A stretch of DNA of 64,000 bases from Uloborus plumipes (taxonomy: Eukaryota; Arthropoda; Arachnida; Araneae; Uloboridae): contig JAXGGA010005186.1 in the NCBI GenBank assembly GCA_038373865.1, positions 16,479 through 80,478 on the forward strand. The letters are read 5' to 3'. How positions within the stretch are numbered: the stretch's first letter is position 1; every line of letters starts with the position of its first letter. Positions 23,149-35,304 of the stretch are shown here, piece by piece. A model generated the notes under the pieces. The model was not told where the DNA came from, ran no database searches, and saw only the letters and a list, made by a program, of their open reading frames with translations. The position numbers and the translations under genes were made by a program.

Positions 23149-24013
23149 TAGGGATGCACCGATAAGCAAATTGGCCGATTACCGATTACCGATTAATCGG
23201 CTGAGCCGATTAATGATCACGATGCTTATTTTTAATAATACTAATTTCACCATCACTGTTTTTTCGTCTGTTTTTTACAATTCCGATTTTAAAAATACGT
23301 AGTTACTCATTTATTTCTGAGAGAAGAATTTTCTTCCATTTTTCCAATTTTCTCAAAATAATTTATAATATTTATAAAAATTTCTTTGAACCAATTTTAT
23401 ATTGTTAAAAAAATGAACTAGAAATGAATATTAATATTAAACAAGAAGTTCTGTCAAGAACTAAACGAGCCTACTTTCCCGCACATCGGCATTCTAGCAT
23501 CTGATCATTATTCTCTTGATCATCTGAGACTAAACATTATGTCAAACATACCTTTTTAGCACTTAAAGCTGATTTCTAAAAGCAAAATATACCCCTCTCA
23601 TCAGATGAAATAGAGACATAAAAAGTAAATAAATGAATAAATGAAGTTTTGTCGCACCTTTTAAAGAATGTAACTGTTACAGTTCTTCCGTAGAAAAATT
23701 CCTCAATCGTTTTCAAAAAAAAAAAAAAATTAAAAGTACAAAGTACATCAAAACACATTTTATCAAAGAAAGAAAAAAAATAAAGAAAAAAAAAGAAAAA
23801 AAAAACTCGTCCGTTGATAAAATGTCTCGAATTTCACTTTTAATCCGTTGCCAGTTGTTAAATATAAATAAAGAATAAAATGCCCTCGTGAATGAAACAT
23901 TTTTGTTACAAAAAAAATCGTCTGCCAAAAATAATAATAATAATAATAATAAATTCAATAAAACAAATGAATAAATAAACAAAAAATCGTCTGCACAGTC
24001 AGTCATTTTTTTT

Positions 24014-24400
24014 CGGACTGTTTACTCAAAAGTTATTAGGGGTGACAGCTTGCTTGAGCGGTTCAATGTTGAACGAAAAATTGTTCAAATCGGAAATGTA
24101 AATACGGGAATGAAGTATCCTTGAAAAGTTCTTTCCAACAAAAAAAAGTTTGTTCAAATCGGACTGTTCATTAAAAAGTTAGTATCGCGGGACCGGTTAT
24201 TTGAACGGCTCAAAGTTGAACCAAAAATTGTTCAAATCAAAAAATCAAATATGTTAATGAGCTGTACTCGCCGAGATCTTTCCAACAAAAAAAAGTTTGT
24301 CCAAATCGGAATGTTCATTCAAAAGTTATTAGGGGGGACAGACAGACAGACCGACCGACAGACCGACAGACCGACAGACCGACACACAAATTCCCCATCT
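24014..24400. repeat. About 146-bp tandem units ending in (GACA/GACC)n
   Basis: Units begin at CGGACTGTTTACTC (24014), CGGACTGTTCATTA (24160) and a partial third copy near 24307. All share AAAATTGTTCAAATC and TTCCAACAAAAAAAAGTTTG. The third copy runs into a GACAGACAGACCGACC microsatellite (about 24337-24385). Confidence 0.8.
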
Positions 24401-24471
24401 CAATACCCTACTTTCAAATTTTTAATTTTTCGATATTTATTTCATTTTTTTTTGTTTCTTTTTGACTTTTT

Positions 24472-24550
24472 TTTACTTGGCGATATTTTTTTTACTTGGC
24501 GATATTTTTTGGACTTGGGCGATATTTTTTGGACTTGGCGACATTTTTTA
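24472..24550. repeat. Minisatellite of ACTTGG(G)CGATATTTTTT
   Basis: Four consecutive degenerate units of about 19-20 bp. They explain the repetitive C-terminal part of the overlapping 106-codon frame. Confidence 0.8.
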
Positions 24551-25164
24551 GATGCATTAAGCCAATTTTAATGCTTTTTTCGTTTCTTTTATTTTTAACG
24601 GGAAAGTAGGCTAAAAAGGCGGTGCGGCACTAGGGGATTTAGGAGTGCTCTTAATTTCAATTTATTTTTCAATTATAAGTAGACATTTAATGAAAGACTG
24701 TTATTCGTGGAAAATTTGAGGTTATCTAAAAGTATTATGCTTATGAGAATAGTGTATGTAAATGAAAATGTTGCAGAGTTGTCTGCATGTGTAATTTTAT
24801 TCAAAATAGGAAACTTAAGTTATTAAATCATTTTCTCAACTGAGAAGATTTTTTTTTATGTTTAATTCTTCTAACTAATTGTTTTGATTTTACTCACAAC
24901 AGTCTAATACTACATGTTATACTTGTGTTCGAAAAAATATTTATTTATTGTTAATAACTTTATCCATCGTAGTTTCTTGTTCAAGCATCCTTGAAGTAAT
25001 TTTATTCAAAATATTTTTTCCGCCGATTGATCAGAAGAAATTGACGGATTATAATTGAAACTAGCTGCCAGGGCAGCTAGATTAGCTTCCTGCGGCATGT
25101 TGATGCATAACGTCCCCCCATCTCTAACTTTTACCTCATTCTGAAGCTATATTATTTGATATAA

Positions 25165-25400
25165 TTTAATGTTCATTAGATTTCAAGACATACCACGCAC
25201 GTGGCCCGGCGTTGCACGGGCACTTCGTGCCTTGAAAGTAGTGAGGAAAATTTCAAAAAACTACTCCCCGCCAAGGCGGCTCGCTAACAGGCGCTTCACG
25301 CCTTTACTTTTTTCCTATATAAAAAAATCATTCGAATTATTGAGATGCTTCGCGCCTTCAAGATGGCGAGGAAAGTTTCAGTAAGTTCAGCTCGCTCAAA
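25165..25400. repeat. GC-richer repeat with small GC(A/G)CTTC(G/A)(T/C)GCC hairpins
   Basis: Contains GGCACTTCGTGCC, GCGCTTCACGCC and TGCTTCGCGCC hairpin-like words. It also has two related stretches, GCCTTGAAAGTAGTGAGGAA (about 25229) and GCCTTCAAGATGGCGAGGAA (about 25353). These suggest an old tandem duplication. The family is unknown. Confidence 0.45.
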
Positions 25401-25409
25401 GGAAAAAAG

Positions 25410-25860
25410 CAGACATAGATACTCAGTTTTTAATATAAGTAGATGGCTTTTCACAAATGAATGTTTCAAAATATTACAAGTAGCTATAGTGATAAAAATA
25501 CTACGTAAGTGGCCCGCTTATGAGTTTCGTGTTTGATTTAGTTAAGCCTTCATTCAAAATTCTCATTATCATTGTTATTGCTGTTTCATAGCAACCACGT
25601 TTTGCAACAATGGATTGCATAATTAATCATTTATTAGGCTTCATCGCTTTAAATTTGACTACTTATTAATTGATATCTTCGCTAATTAAAATCGTATAAT
25701 TATATAAATTGAAACTAATGAAGCCTGAAAAATTACCTATCTATCGGTACCTGGTTCGACTTTCAGTTCATTGGCGTTCAGCAGAAATAAGCGTGACATA
25801 GATAGAGAGGAAGAAAAATAGTTAGAAAGATACTCAGTTTTTAATATAAGTAGATGAATC
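25410..25860. repeat. Direct repeat GATACTCAGTTTTTAATATA, two copies
   Basis: A segment reading ATACTCAGTTTTTAATATAA and continuing GTAGATG occurs near 25418-25445 and again near 25828-25855. Both lie inside the hAT-like relic. Confidence 0.7.
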
Positions 25861-26566
25861 CATGTTTTTGCATTCCAATTTAAAAGTTCAAAGAATTTTA
25901 AGGAGGGTTACCTTTTAATAATCCATTCAGTTTTACGCATTGAATGAACTATTTGCTTTGTTTCTTTTAACTCTGTACACCTTCATACTGCACGATACAG
26001 TAGGGATTGTAGACAATTACATATATTTACTGTTAATAAAGCTATTTATCGTAGTTTCTTGGTGAAAGTATACTTTAAAAAATTACATTAAAAACATTTT
26101 TTTCGCCGATTAATCGGTAAAATTCTGCCGATTACTAATAATTGGCAAGGTGGCAGATTATGGCCGATTAATCGGCACCGCCGATTAATCGGTGAAAATC
26201 GAAATAAAAAAACAGAAAATCGAAATAAAAAAACATCTATTTTTTAATTTTGTGCAGGTGTTCTTCACAGTGATATTTTAAATTTGATGCGAATTCTTAA
26301 GCTAGGGATTGCAGTGATGCAGAAATGTAAATGGAGAGCTCCCACGCTTTTTTTAAAATTAAAGTTATTTGTTTGGATCAGTTATTTTATTTTTATTGTT
26401 TTCAGCTAATTTATAAAGTTATACTAAGCTGTGGGACATCCTCTCGCTGCTGAACAAGCTTTACATCCAACTGTTATTTCTGACTTTTTAGTTCACATTG
26501 TTACAAAAGCTTTGTTTTTTTTTTTTTTTTTAGTTTTTAAACTATTAATTTTTGTGTTCTTCATAG

Positions 26567-27009
26567 CCGGAACAGGACATATCCGCCGCAAATTTTATCG
26601 CTCACTTCCCCGCATGGGACATTTCCGCCGCAACTCCTATCCTGCACATGCCTTGCACAGGACAAATCCGCCGCGCCATTTTCAGGACTGGTTTAAAATT
26701 TTCTTTCTTGGCGACAAGTCTTTGGCGACAAGCAGAACATTATTTGCAGGATTTCAGGATAATAGGAAAATTAAAAGGGTCACCTAAAAAAGAATTGTAC
26801 GTTCCATGCTGCAAAAATAAATAAATAAATAAATAATTTAAACTTCGCCAATTTTACTTCGCCAAATATTTCACTTTACCAGTTCAATCGGCGGATTTGT
26901 CCTGTCGCAAGGAAATGGTGGGGAAAGACGCGGCGGAAATGTCTCATGGGGGGGGGAGATAAATTTTGCTGCGGAGATGTCCTACGCTGCGGCGGAAATG
27001 TCCCATGCC
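26567..27009. mobile_element. 443-bp element with seven GGACATTTCCGCCGC-type repeats
   Basis: Flanked by the 8-bp duplication CTTCATAG (26559-26566 and 27010-27017). The ends read GGAACAGGACATATCCGCCGC and, inverted, GGCATGGGACATTTCCGCCGC. Three copies of the GGACAT(A/T)TCCGCCGC word lie in the left half and four inverted copies in the right half. The 8-bp duplication and subterminal repeats fit a non-autonomous hAT. The 118-codon frame at 26431-26787 is an artefact crossing the left end. Confidence 0.78.
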
Positions 27010-27017
27010 CTTCATAG

Positions 27018-30000
27018 CGATACTTGAAATTTCATGCGAATTTTTAATTAAAGCGCTTTGAAAAACCACAAATGTTTACCAAGTCTACATTGGATACAAA
27101 CTGATCAATAGTCTAAAAGAAGCTTGAGGTCTTTGTACAAATGTTTTGCCACCACGATTTATACCATGACTCATTTAATTTGTTTAAGAATGTACAGTTT
27201 CCATTTAATCCGTTAGCTTTTCGATTGTAAATTGTTTCTATTAAATGTTCGAAAGGTAATTTTCATTGTTTATTTTCTAAGGATAAAAATAGTAATTTAT
27301 GCCTTTTTGTTCAACTACGTACGGCCCTTACTTTCGAATATTATTTCATTACTTGGGTAAGTGAAATTAACCTCAGTATTCAGTGTAGCATATTTTACAG
27401 GTCATATAGTATATTCCCCCTTTTCAAATGTTAAAATCCATTGGGCCATTTTTTTTCATTGCATTCACAATAAAATATGGAAGTATTTGAATTAGTGTTA
27501 TTCGCGGTAATTATGTACCTATTGTAGATTCTTCAAATCAATTTTTGCTGTTCATTCTAATAATAAAGAAATGCACTCACTTCTTTTTCTTTTTAGACAC
27601 TGCACACTAAAAATTAGTTGCCATTATCAGAATTTTTTTCTCTAGAAATATTTCCAATATTTCTTTAGATAGCACAATATTCCAGCTTGCTTTAATACAG
27701 TTTCAAAGTTTTAAATTGCGGCTTTATAAATGCTCATGGTGCATTTTGGATTGCTTGAACGTTTCGTGCTCTACCTTGTGCCAGCTGAACTGAAATTGAG
27801 CTATTTTTTGAAGACTGAAAGCACACCACATACATCATCAGAATAAAATCAGATACGAATTTTTTTTCAAACTTATTCAAGATATTTAATTGTAAACTCT
27901 ACAGTGCTAATACTGAAAGCCTTTACTAAGATAATATTGAAACAATTCTCAAATTCAGTATTAAAACTATCAGCAGAAATTGAAACTGAAGTGAAAAATT
28001 ACGTTGAGATCCCATATATCTTGAAGTTGAAAATCGGTTCATCGTAGACTTTCTGCCGAAAGGAAGTAAATGTGCTATCCCCTGATGCCAACAAAACAGA
28101 AATATAAATCTTATCACGTTTGCATTACAGGGCCACAAGACAAGTTGGCTCAAGGTACAAATCTTCCTAAGGTACACCAACTCCCTGCATAGTGAGGTAG
28201 AAAATGCCCCCCCCCCCCCGGGAAAAACAGCATATTCTTAAACGCAGTTTAAAAAATAAACTCAGGGGGGGGGGATAGAAGCAGAGCAAGCGGATACTGC
28301 TAAAGCCAGTGTATAAGGGAAAGCGGGGAAGACGAGCGACCTAATCTACATGCAAACAACTTGAGCTTTTTTCTAACAGCGACGCTTATGATTCAAGCCT
28401 AAGCTGTGATATTTTTAACGGTACTTTCCCCTTCTGCCACTTTATTTTTACCGGTGTGTCGAATTCGACACTTAAGAAGAACGAATGATTTTCTTCTTTT
28501 CAAATCCTTGGTTCCCAGATTCCTTGTATTTTTTTCTTGAGTTATGATCGAACCGTATTTTGAATGTTATTTCCTGGAAAGAATAAAATAATTTCAGGCT
28601 CAACGAAGACATTTCAAACTTTGCATCTGGCATTTGCTTTTTTTAAGCAGCGTGAAATGTTTTGAAAGATGTAATCTTTTCGTAGAAGAGTGGTGAACAA
28701 ACTATGGTAACTGTAGTGGGAATTCAAAACTTATTTGTATTACATCGGCTTTTCGAAACATTTGTGACTTCATTTGAAAATCTAAAACCGAGATAAATGC
28801 TTAATTAGAATGCATGAAAAAAATATCTAAACACTTAAGAGTAATAATGATTTTGAAAAATGATAATTATTACAAAAACAAGAAGGAGAATAATAAAAAA
28901 AATGAGGTTTCTATAGGGTATATTTCGATGAAACTTCAGTACTCTTATTCCAGAATCCATCATAAATACAATTGATATGCACTGTGATAGCATAATTAAA
29001 ATATATTTTCAATTTTCATTCATAAAAAAATGCAAAAAAAGGGATACTCAGTGTGTATACTTACTTGGTATTTAATTTTGGTAACATTAGGTAACATTTG
29101 AGAATAATCGAATCAGAATCACCTGCTTTCTAATGTTAAAAACCAAAGAATTGGAGCAAACGAGAGTCACATCAAGGAAACTTCGAATATACAATTTTAT
29201 ATTTCTTTCCCTTTTAGAGAATTATTTTTAAGCTGAAAAACTATCGGAACACTTACGGCTTATTCTGCACCTTCTGTTTAAATTTAAAAGATCAGAGAAG
29301 AGTATTAAGGAATGGTACAATTTTGACGGAAATATTTCTGACGAATTATTTTCTACAGGTACAACATGGTAAATTTCAGAGCAAAAAGTTTAAACATTTT
29401 AACATGTTCAAAAAAAAGGTAGTTATTACAATATTAGTTTTAAAAAACAATTAAAATATATTCAATAAACGTTTCTCATCCCTCCCTTGCATAAAGCAGG
29501 GATGGGACCTGCATTTAAAAGTTAAAATGCACGCATAATTTTCAAAAATACTATGAAATGACAATGCATCCTTTATGCAATAAGGGAAATAATATCGATA
29601 CAATCTATTTTCTCTAAAATTATACTTTAATAATAAGTCCCCATCTAATAAGAAATATTCCTCTGCTTCCAACTATTCTTGAGTTAACAACTTTTCAATA
29701 ATGTTTTTTTTTTAAATCAAGAAATAGTATTATCAAGCGTAATTGCTCAGTCTCAGTTATCAAAGTGGGATGGGACCTCCGTGAGCTACACTGCCCCACC
29801 ATCTTTCCCTTTGCAGAACATTTCAATAAAAGGGATTGATACTGGAAGCATTCTATATTTTTAGCATTACTAAACTGCTACATATAACATTAGCCGAAAA
29901 TTTGAAAATATTAATCAAAAAGATCGAAAACTTAAAGTGAAAAACATATTTACTTTTGGTGATGTAAAATTATCTTTTTTCTGAAATTGGTTTACAGAAC

Positions 30001-30837
30001 CCTACAGCTATAATTTGCTGCAGCAATTATATGGCTGAGACAATTCCTTCTGATAAAACAGTTAGAAAATGTTAATTTTAAGCATAATTCTAGGTGTTCC
30101 GTCCTTCCCAGTGTTAAATTCCTTTCTACTCTCTTCTATGTCTTCCTATTTGTGTCTAATCTTTTTTTGCTGGGCACCAAGCAAGATCACAATTCAGAGT
30201 AAATAGCTATAGGTTATTGAATGTGGACGAAACATTTGTAGGAATTTTGCATGCCAGTCATTTCAAGTTTTTCCAGGAGGGGTCAAAGGGTGCAAACACA
30301 ATGCAATTTCAAAGAAAAACAACTAAAATCAACCCCACTTATATGCATATACAATGATTTCTCAAAGCCAGGGAAGGGGGGGGGGGCAATTACCCCCTGA
30401 CCCCTAATTGATGGGCTTGGAATTTTAAAGTTATCACGTTTAATTCCACACAAGATGAATCTGCCCTGAGAAAATCATTCTATAATTAGAAGAAGAAATA
30501 ATTTGCTATAAAAATGCATGAAACAAAATATTCTTTCACTTACCTAAAATTTATTAACCATTTTGAAAAGATGAAAGCAAGAACAAGGAAGCTGCATTTG
30601 TTTTGGATAATGATTACAAAAACAAAATGTTAATATACGCTTTTTTTTTCATTTCTTTCACGTGATAATCCAATGAAGTTTATTGCACAAATTTGGAGTT
30701 TCCCCCTTTCTTTCGTACATCGTGGGATAATATTGAATTTTTTTAAAGAATAGTTTTCCAATTCCAATCATTTTCAATCAAATTATTTTCAGAATTTCAT
30801 GTTACGGCTAAATTAAGATTGATGGGTAAACCTAGCT
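27018..30837. other. Long AT-rich intergenic stretch
   Basis: No gene, RNA or convincing repeat recognised over nearly 4 kb. It has only homopolymer patches, including a C run near 28207-28220, a G run near 28266-28275 and a G run near 30376-30387. Confidence 0.5.
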
Positions 30838-32092
30838 TTAAGAGCCATTATTTTGAAAATCGAACAAAAAAGGGAAATTTTGGCTGTGACCATTTTTGAT
30901 TTTCCTCATTTTTTTATATGTCAAAGTAGGTCATGAGAAATGAACATTCTGAAGTTTGCAGTCCCCAAAAAAAATTTGTTAGCTCAGTAAAAATTCCCAA
31001 AGTTTGATGTTATTCAGCGCTTTTTTGGTAAAACGGCTGAAAGACGCATTTCAGTGCGCTGTAGTTTTTTACAGAAACGCCACCCCATAGTTATGTTTAC
31101 ATTTATTGATTGTACAATGTGTAGTTATGAGGACCCCATAGTTATTTGGGTTGGGGTGTGTTCTTTCTTCAGTTAAGGGGCCGCAAAGTATGGTTTTTAG
31201 ACCATTTTCGCTCGACTTTGAACTGCGTTATTTCCCCCCTAAAAGCAACCCATCGAAATTTTTTTAACATGTACTGAAAATTTATACAATGAAGAGAATA
31301 TGTGGTACGAAAGTTGTTTAATATCTCATTGCTTTAAAGAGAAAAAGACTTAGACATTTTTCAAATTTTCAAAATTTGCTGTTTTTTGATCGCATTTAAC
31401 TCAAAACAGCAACTCTAGGAAAACAAAGCTTTTAAGGATTATGGAACCTACAGATGTGTAGAATAACGTAAAAAAGAAAGTTGCGTGGGGTCTCGTCTCG
31501 TTTTTAAGAAAATAATTTTTTTTGTAGCTCATTTTAATGCTTTTTTCTCATAGTAAAATGTGTCCATCAAGTAGGTCAAATCTGCTGAAACTCTAAGTAT
31601 ATAGTAATGATAGATTTAAATTTGTATAGGGAAAGAGAAAAAGACTAAAAACACTTAATTTTGTCGAAATTTTTTTTAATTTTTAATTTTTTAATTTCAA
31701 TTAACTCAAAAAACGTGAAATCCTGAGACTATTATTGAATGCACATATTACTAGCTTTTAAATATTGGAAAAAGTAAACTTGGTGAGGTATCTTCAGATG
31801 TATTCTAGTGGGAGGTCACAGTGACTTCCCGAAAAATTTCATGATCGAAAAATTTTGCTGACGATTCGGCAAATTTGGAAACTATTGCAACATTAAGATT
31901 TTTTAATGATACATTTTTGTCACGTGTGCTTGATCGTATTCTGTAAAAATTTAAGCTCCAGTGCCCATGAGTATCTTATACTTCTCAAGAAGATGTTCTT
32001 AATTTGCCAAAGGAATTTCCCAATTTTTCCGAATGATAAATACAATCAAGCCCACATGTAATAAATAAATAAATAAATAGAAAATTCCTATA

Positions 32093-33309
32093 CACTGAAG
32101 TGACAAAAGTCATGGGATAGCAATATGCAAATTTTCAGATGGCAGTAGCATCGCATAGAACAGGTATAAATGCGCAGTGCTTTTACAGAGCTTTCATTTC
32201 TGTTCAAGTTATTCATGTGAAGAGGTTTTAACGTGATGATGACCGCACGACGTGAATTAACAGACTTTGAACGCGGAATGTTAGTTGGAGCTAGACGCAT
32301 GGGTCATGCCATTTCGGAAATCGTTAGAGAATTCAACATTCCCAGATCCACTGTGTCAAGAGTGTGCCGAGAGTATGAAATTTCAGGCATAACATCCCAC
32401 CATGGACAGCGCAGTGGTCGACCGCCTGCACTTAAAGATCGAGACCGGCGACGTCTGCAAAGAGTCGTAAATTCTAACAGACAAGCAACACTGCGTCAAA
32501 TCACCGTAGAAATCAATGTGGGACGTACAATGGACGTGTCTGCTAGAACTGTGCGAAGAAATTTGGATTTCTTGGGCTATTCCAGCAGAAGACCGACTCG
32601 AGTGCCTTTACTGACAGAACGACATCGCTTGCAGCGACTCTCGTGGGCACGTGAGCATATCGGTTGGTCCCTAGATGAATGGAAAACCGTGGCCTGGTCC
32701 GATGAGTCACGATTTCAGCTGGTAAGAGCCGATGGTAGGGTTCGAGTGTGGCGCAGACCCACGAAGCCATGGACCCAAACTGTCAGCAAGGCACTGTTCA
32801 AGCTGGTGGTGGCTCCGTAATGGTGTGGGCTGTTTTTTCATGGCATGGACTTGGTCCTCTAGTGCGACTGGACCGAATATTGACTGGAAATGCTTATGTG
32901 CAGCTACTTGGAGATCACTTGCAGCCATTCATGGACTTCATGTACCCAAACAACGATGGGATTTTTATGGATGACAATGCGCCATGTCACCGGGCCACAA
33001 CTGTTCGCAATTGGTTTGAAGAAAATTCTGGACAATTCCAACGAATGATTTGGCCACCTAGATCGCCCGACATGAATCCCATTGAGCATTTATGGGACAC
33101 CATCGAGAGGTCTGTTCGTGCCCAAAATCCTGCCCCATCAACGCTTTCACAATTATGGACGTCTATCGAGACAGCATGGCTCAATATTCCTGCAGAAGAC
33201 TTCCAACGACTTGTTGAGTCCATGCCACGTCGAGTTGTTGCACTTCGCCGGGCAAAAGGAGGGCCGACACGATATTAAGAGGTATCCCATGACTTTTGTC
33301 ACTTCAGTG
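32093..33309 (+). mobile_element. Tc1/mariner D36E element, copy 1
   Basis: Inverted termini CACTGAAGTGACAAAAGTCA (extending to GGGATA) are flanked by TA (32091-32092 and 33310-33311). The length is 1217 bp. Copy 2 at 54365-55583 differs by about four substitutions and two single-base indels, implying very recent movement of this family. It is inserted in the loop of the 30.8-34.9-kb palindrome, just after an (AAAT)n run. Confidence 0.97.
32236..33278 (+). pseudogene. Tc1-like transposase (D90D36E), single frameshift
   Basis: The transposase cuts and pastes the element at TA sites. From the ATG at 32236 (an in-frame GTG precedes it), the N-terminal half is open to about 32757. It contains two HTH regions (residues about 5-55 and 75-120), joined by a GRPP motif. 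The first catalytic D is in WSDESRF (about residue 156). A one-base loss in a C run at 32758-32760 shifts the frame. The remainder continues in the next frame, with QAGGGSVMVW, the second D in MDDNAPCH (about 247) and the E in NPIEHLWD (about 284), ending at TAA 33276-33278. Ignoring the shift, the length would be 347 residues, normal for Tc1. I count 90 and 36 residues between the catalytic acids, as in the DD36E (Incomer) group. This copy cannot make a full protein. Confidence 0.93.
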
Positions 33310-33311
33310 TA

Positions 33312-33848
33312 TGTTGCAGTATTGTTTCTAAAGTTTCTGAATCTTCAGAAAAATTTTCCGGATATGAAATTTTTCTGGAGGTCACAGTGACCTCCTTTGA
33401 CTTCCCATTGGTGAGCCTCTAAAAATACCTCATAGTATTTACTTTATCGAATATTTCCAGTCATTGCCAGCTAGTAATATGTGAATTCAATAATTCCCTC
33501 AGTAACGATTTATCGTTTTTTAATATAATTGCAAAAGGAAGCTAAAAGTTCTAAAAATTCAGACACAATTAACTACTGTGATTCTTTTTCACTATTACTA
33601 TACACTCAAAAATTACTATACACACATACATAAATTATCATCATATATTTTAAATTTTAGCAGATCTGACCTACATACTGGACACATTTTATTACGGGAG
33701 AACGCATTAAAATCTGCTACATTTTTTTTCTGTAAAACTAGAAAAGACCCCTGGCCGCTTTATTTTGTACGTCGTTTTACACATATGTAGGTATTATATA
33801 ATATAAAAAAATAATCATAACATGTAAAAAATAAATAAATAGAAAAGT
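33312..33848. repeat. Diverged tandem copy of the inner palindrome arm
   Basis: Starting TGTTGCAGTATTGTTTC at 33312, this segment aligns with 33853 onward, an offset of 541 bp. It includes matching GGTCAC(A/T)GTGACCTCC and GACACATTTTA blocks. It carries its own AAATAAATAAATAGAAAA tail. It is a direct duplicate that could also pair with the left arm. Confidence 0.75.
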
Positions 33849-34901
33849 TCAATGTTGCAGTATTGTTTCCAACTTTGCCGAATCATCAGCAAAATTTTTC
33901 GATAATGAAATTTTTCGGGAGGTCACTGTGACCTCCCACTAGAATACATCTGAAGATACCTCACCGATTTTACTTTTTCCAATATTTCAAAGCTAGTAGT
34001 TTGTGCATTCAATAATAGTCTCAGGGTTTCACGTTTTTTGAGTTAATTGCAATTAAAAAACTAAAAATAATAAAAAAATTTGACAAAATTAAGTGTTTTT
34101 AGTCTTTTTCTCTTTCCTTGTACAAATTTAAATATATCTTTACTATATACTTAGAGTTTCAGCAGATTTGACCTACTTGATGGACACATTTTACTCTGAG
34201 AAAAAAGCATTAAAATGAGCTACAAAAAAAATTATTTTCTTGAAAACGAGACGAGACCCCACGCAACTTTCTTTTTTACGTTATTCTACACATCTGTAGG
34301 TTCCATAATCCATAAAAGCTTTGTTTTCTTAGAGTTGCTGTTTTGAGTTAAATGCGATCAAAAAACTGCAAATTTTGAAAATTTGAAAAATGTCTAAGTC
34401 TTTTTCTCTTTAAAGCAATGAGATATTAAACAATTTTCGTACCACATATTCGCTTCATAGTATAAATTTTCAGTATATGTTAAAAAATTTCGGGGGGTTG
34501 CTTTTAGGGGGGAAATAACGCAGTTCAAAGTCGAGCGAAAATGGTCTAAAAACCATACTTTGCGGCCCCTTAACTGAAGAAAGAACACACCAGCACCGGC
34601 AAATAACTATGGGGTCCTCATAACTACACATTGTACAATCAATAAATGTAAACATAACTATGGGGTGGCGTTTCTGTAAAAAACTACAGCGCACTGAAAT
34701 GCGTCTTTCAGCCGTTTTACCAAAAAAGCGCTGAATAACATCAAACTTTGGGAATTTTTACCAAGCGAACAAAATTTTTTGGGGGGCTGCAAACTTCAGA
34801 ATGTTCATTTCTCATGACCTACTTTGACATATAAAAAAATGAGGAAAATAAAAAATGGTCACTGCCACACCTTGTCTGAGTTTCAAAATAATGGCTCTTA
34901 A

Positions 34902-35302
34902 CCAATTAAAACGGGCTTTAACTGACTAGTATTGGTTCGACACAATTTTTACAGGGGAAACATTAGGAGTTCTTTGGACTTTAGCAGTAAAACCTAGCTA
35001 ATTCTCTGCTTAACTGGTTAAAGCTAAATTTTATCCTCATTCTTACTTTAGCCATAACACATATTGGACCAGCGTTATGAAATAAAACTAGGGAAGGGAG
35101 GTAGGGGGGGGGGCTACCCTTTGAACATTTTAACTAAATTAATAATTTGTAATTAAAATAGCTTACAAACAAAAAAGAAAGAAAACATTTTGAAACTATT
35201 AATATTTAAATCAGCTTGTGCATTATAACTTCCAGAAAGTTGATGAATCCGAAGCAAAAAGTTAAGTACCGCTCTACTTTCCTTAGGCTGGACTGTAGTC
35301 AC
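34902..35302. other. AT-rich spacer
   Basis: No feature recognised. It contains a G run near 35107-35116. Confidence 0.5.
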
Positions 35303-35304
35303 TA

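Larger units (their letters stand above)
23468..24612. repeat. Segment bounded by 14-bp inverted repeats
   Basis: AGCCTACTTTCCCG at 23468-23481 is exactly inverted at 24599-24612. This may be a nested element, but no target duplication is readable and the identity ends abruptly after 14 bp. Confidence 0.35.
23149..26204. mobile_element. hAT-like relic with CCGATTAATCGG subterminal repeats
   Basis: The left end is TAGGGATGCACCGATA, followed by repeated CCGATTACCGATTAATCGG words. At 26100-26190 the same words (CCGATTAATCGG, ACCGCCGATTAATCGGTG) mark the opposite subterminal zone. The expected right terminus with CATCCCTA and an 8-bp duplication is missing, so the right end is deleted or interrupted. 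The interior holds younger tandem and inverted repeats and no transposase. hAT membership rests on similarity of the left end to the 4.1-kb element. Confidence 0.6.
30842..34897. mobile_element. 4.06-kb palindromic (foldback-like) element, TTAA-flanked
   Basis: The left arm (about 30842-31897) and right arm (about 33850-34897) are inverted copies of one another over about 1.05 kb. Their ends are GAGCCATTATTTTGAAA. TTAA lies directly outside each end (30838-30841 and 34898-34901). A TTAA duplication is typical of piggyBac-type insertion, but the ends do not begin with the usual CCC, so that assignment is only suggested. The right side contains an extra diverged copy of the inner half-arm at 33312-33848. 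A Tc1 element sits in the spacer. No transposase belonging to the palindrome was found. Confidence 0.78.

Noticed and set aside
26431..26787. 118-codon frame with repeated HIRRKF/HFRRNS words
   Set aside because: The repeated peptides come from the subterminal DNA repeats of the 443-bp hAT-like element. The frame also begins in unrelated sequence outside it.
32748..33390. Additional overlapping frames on both strands of the Tc1 copies (also 55019-55649)
   Set aside because: The second half of the transposase explains one frame. The others are shadows that recur identically in both copies only because the copies are nearly identical.
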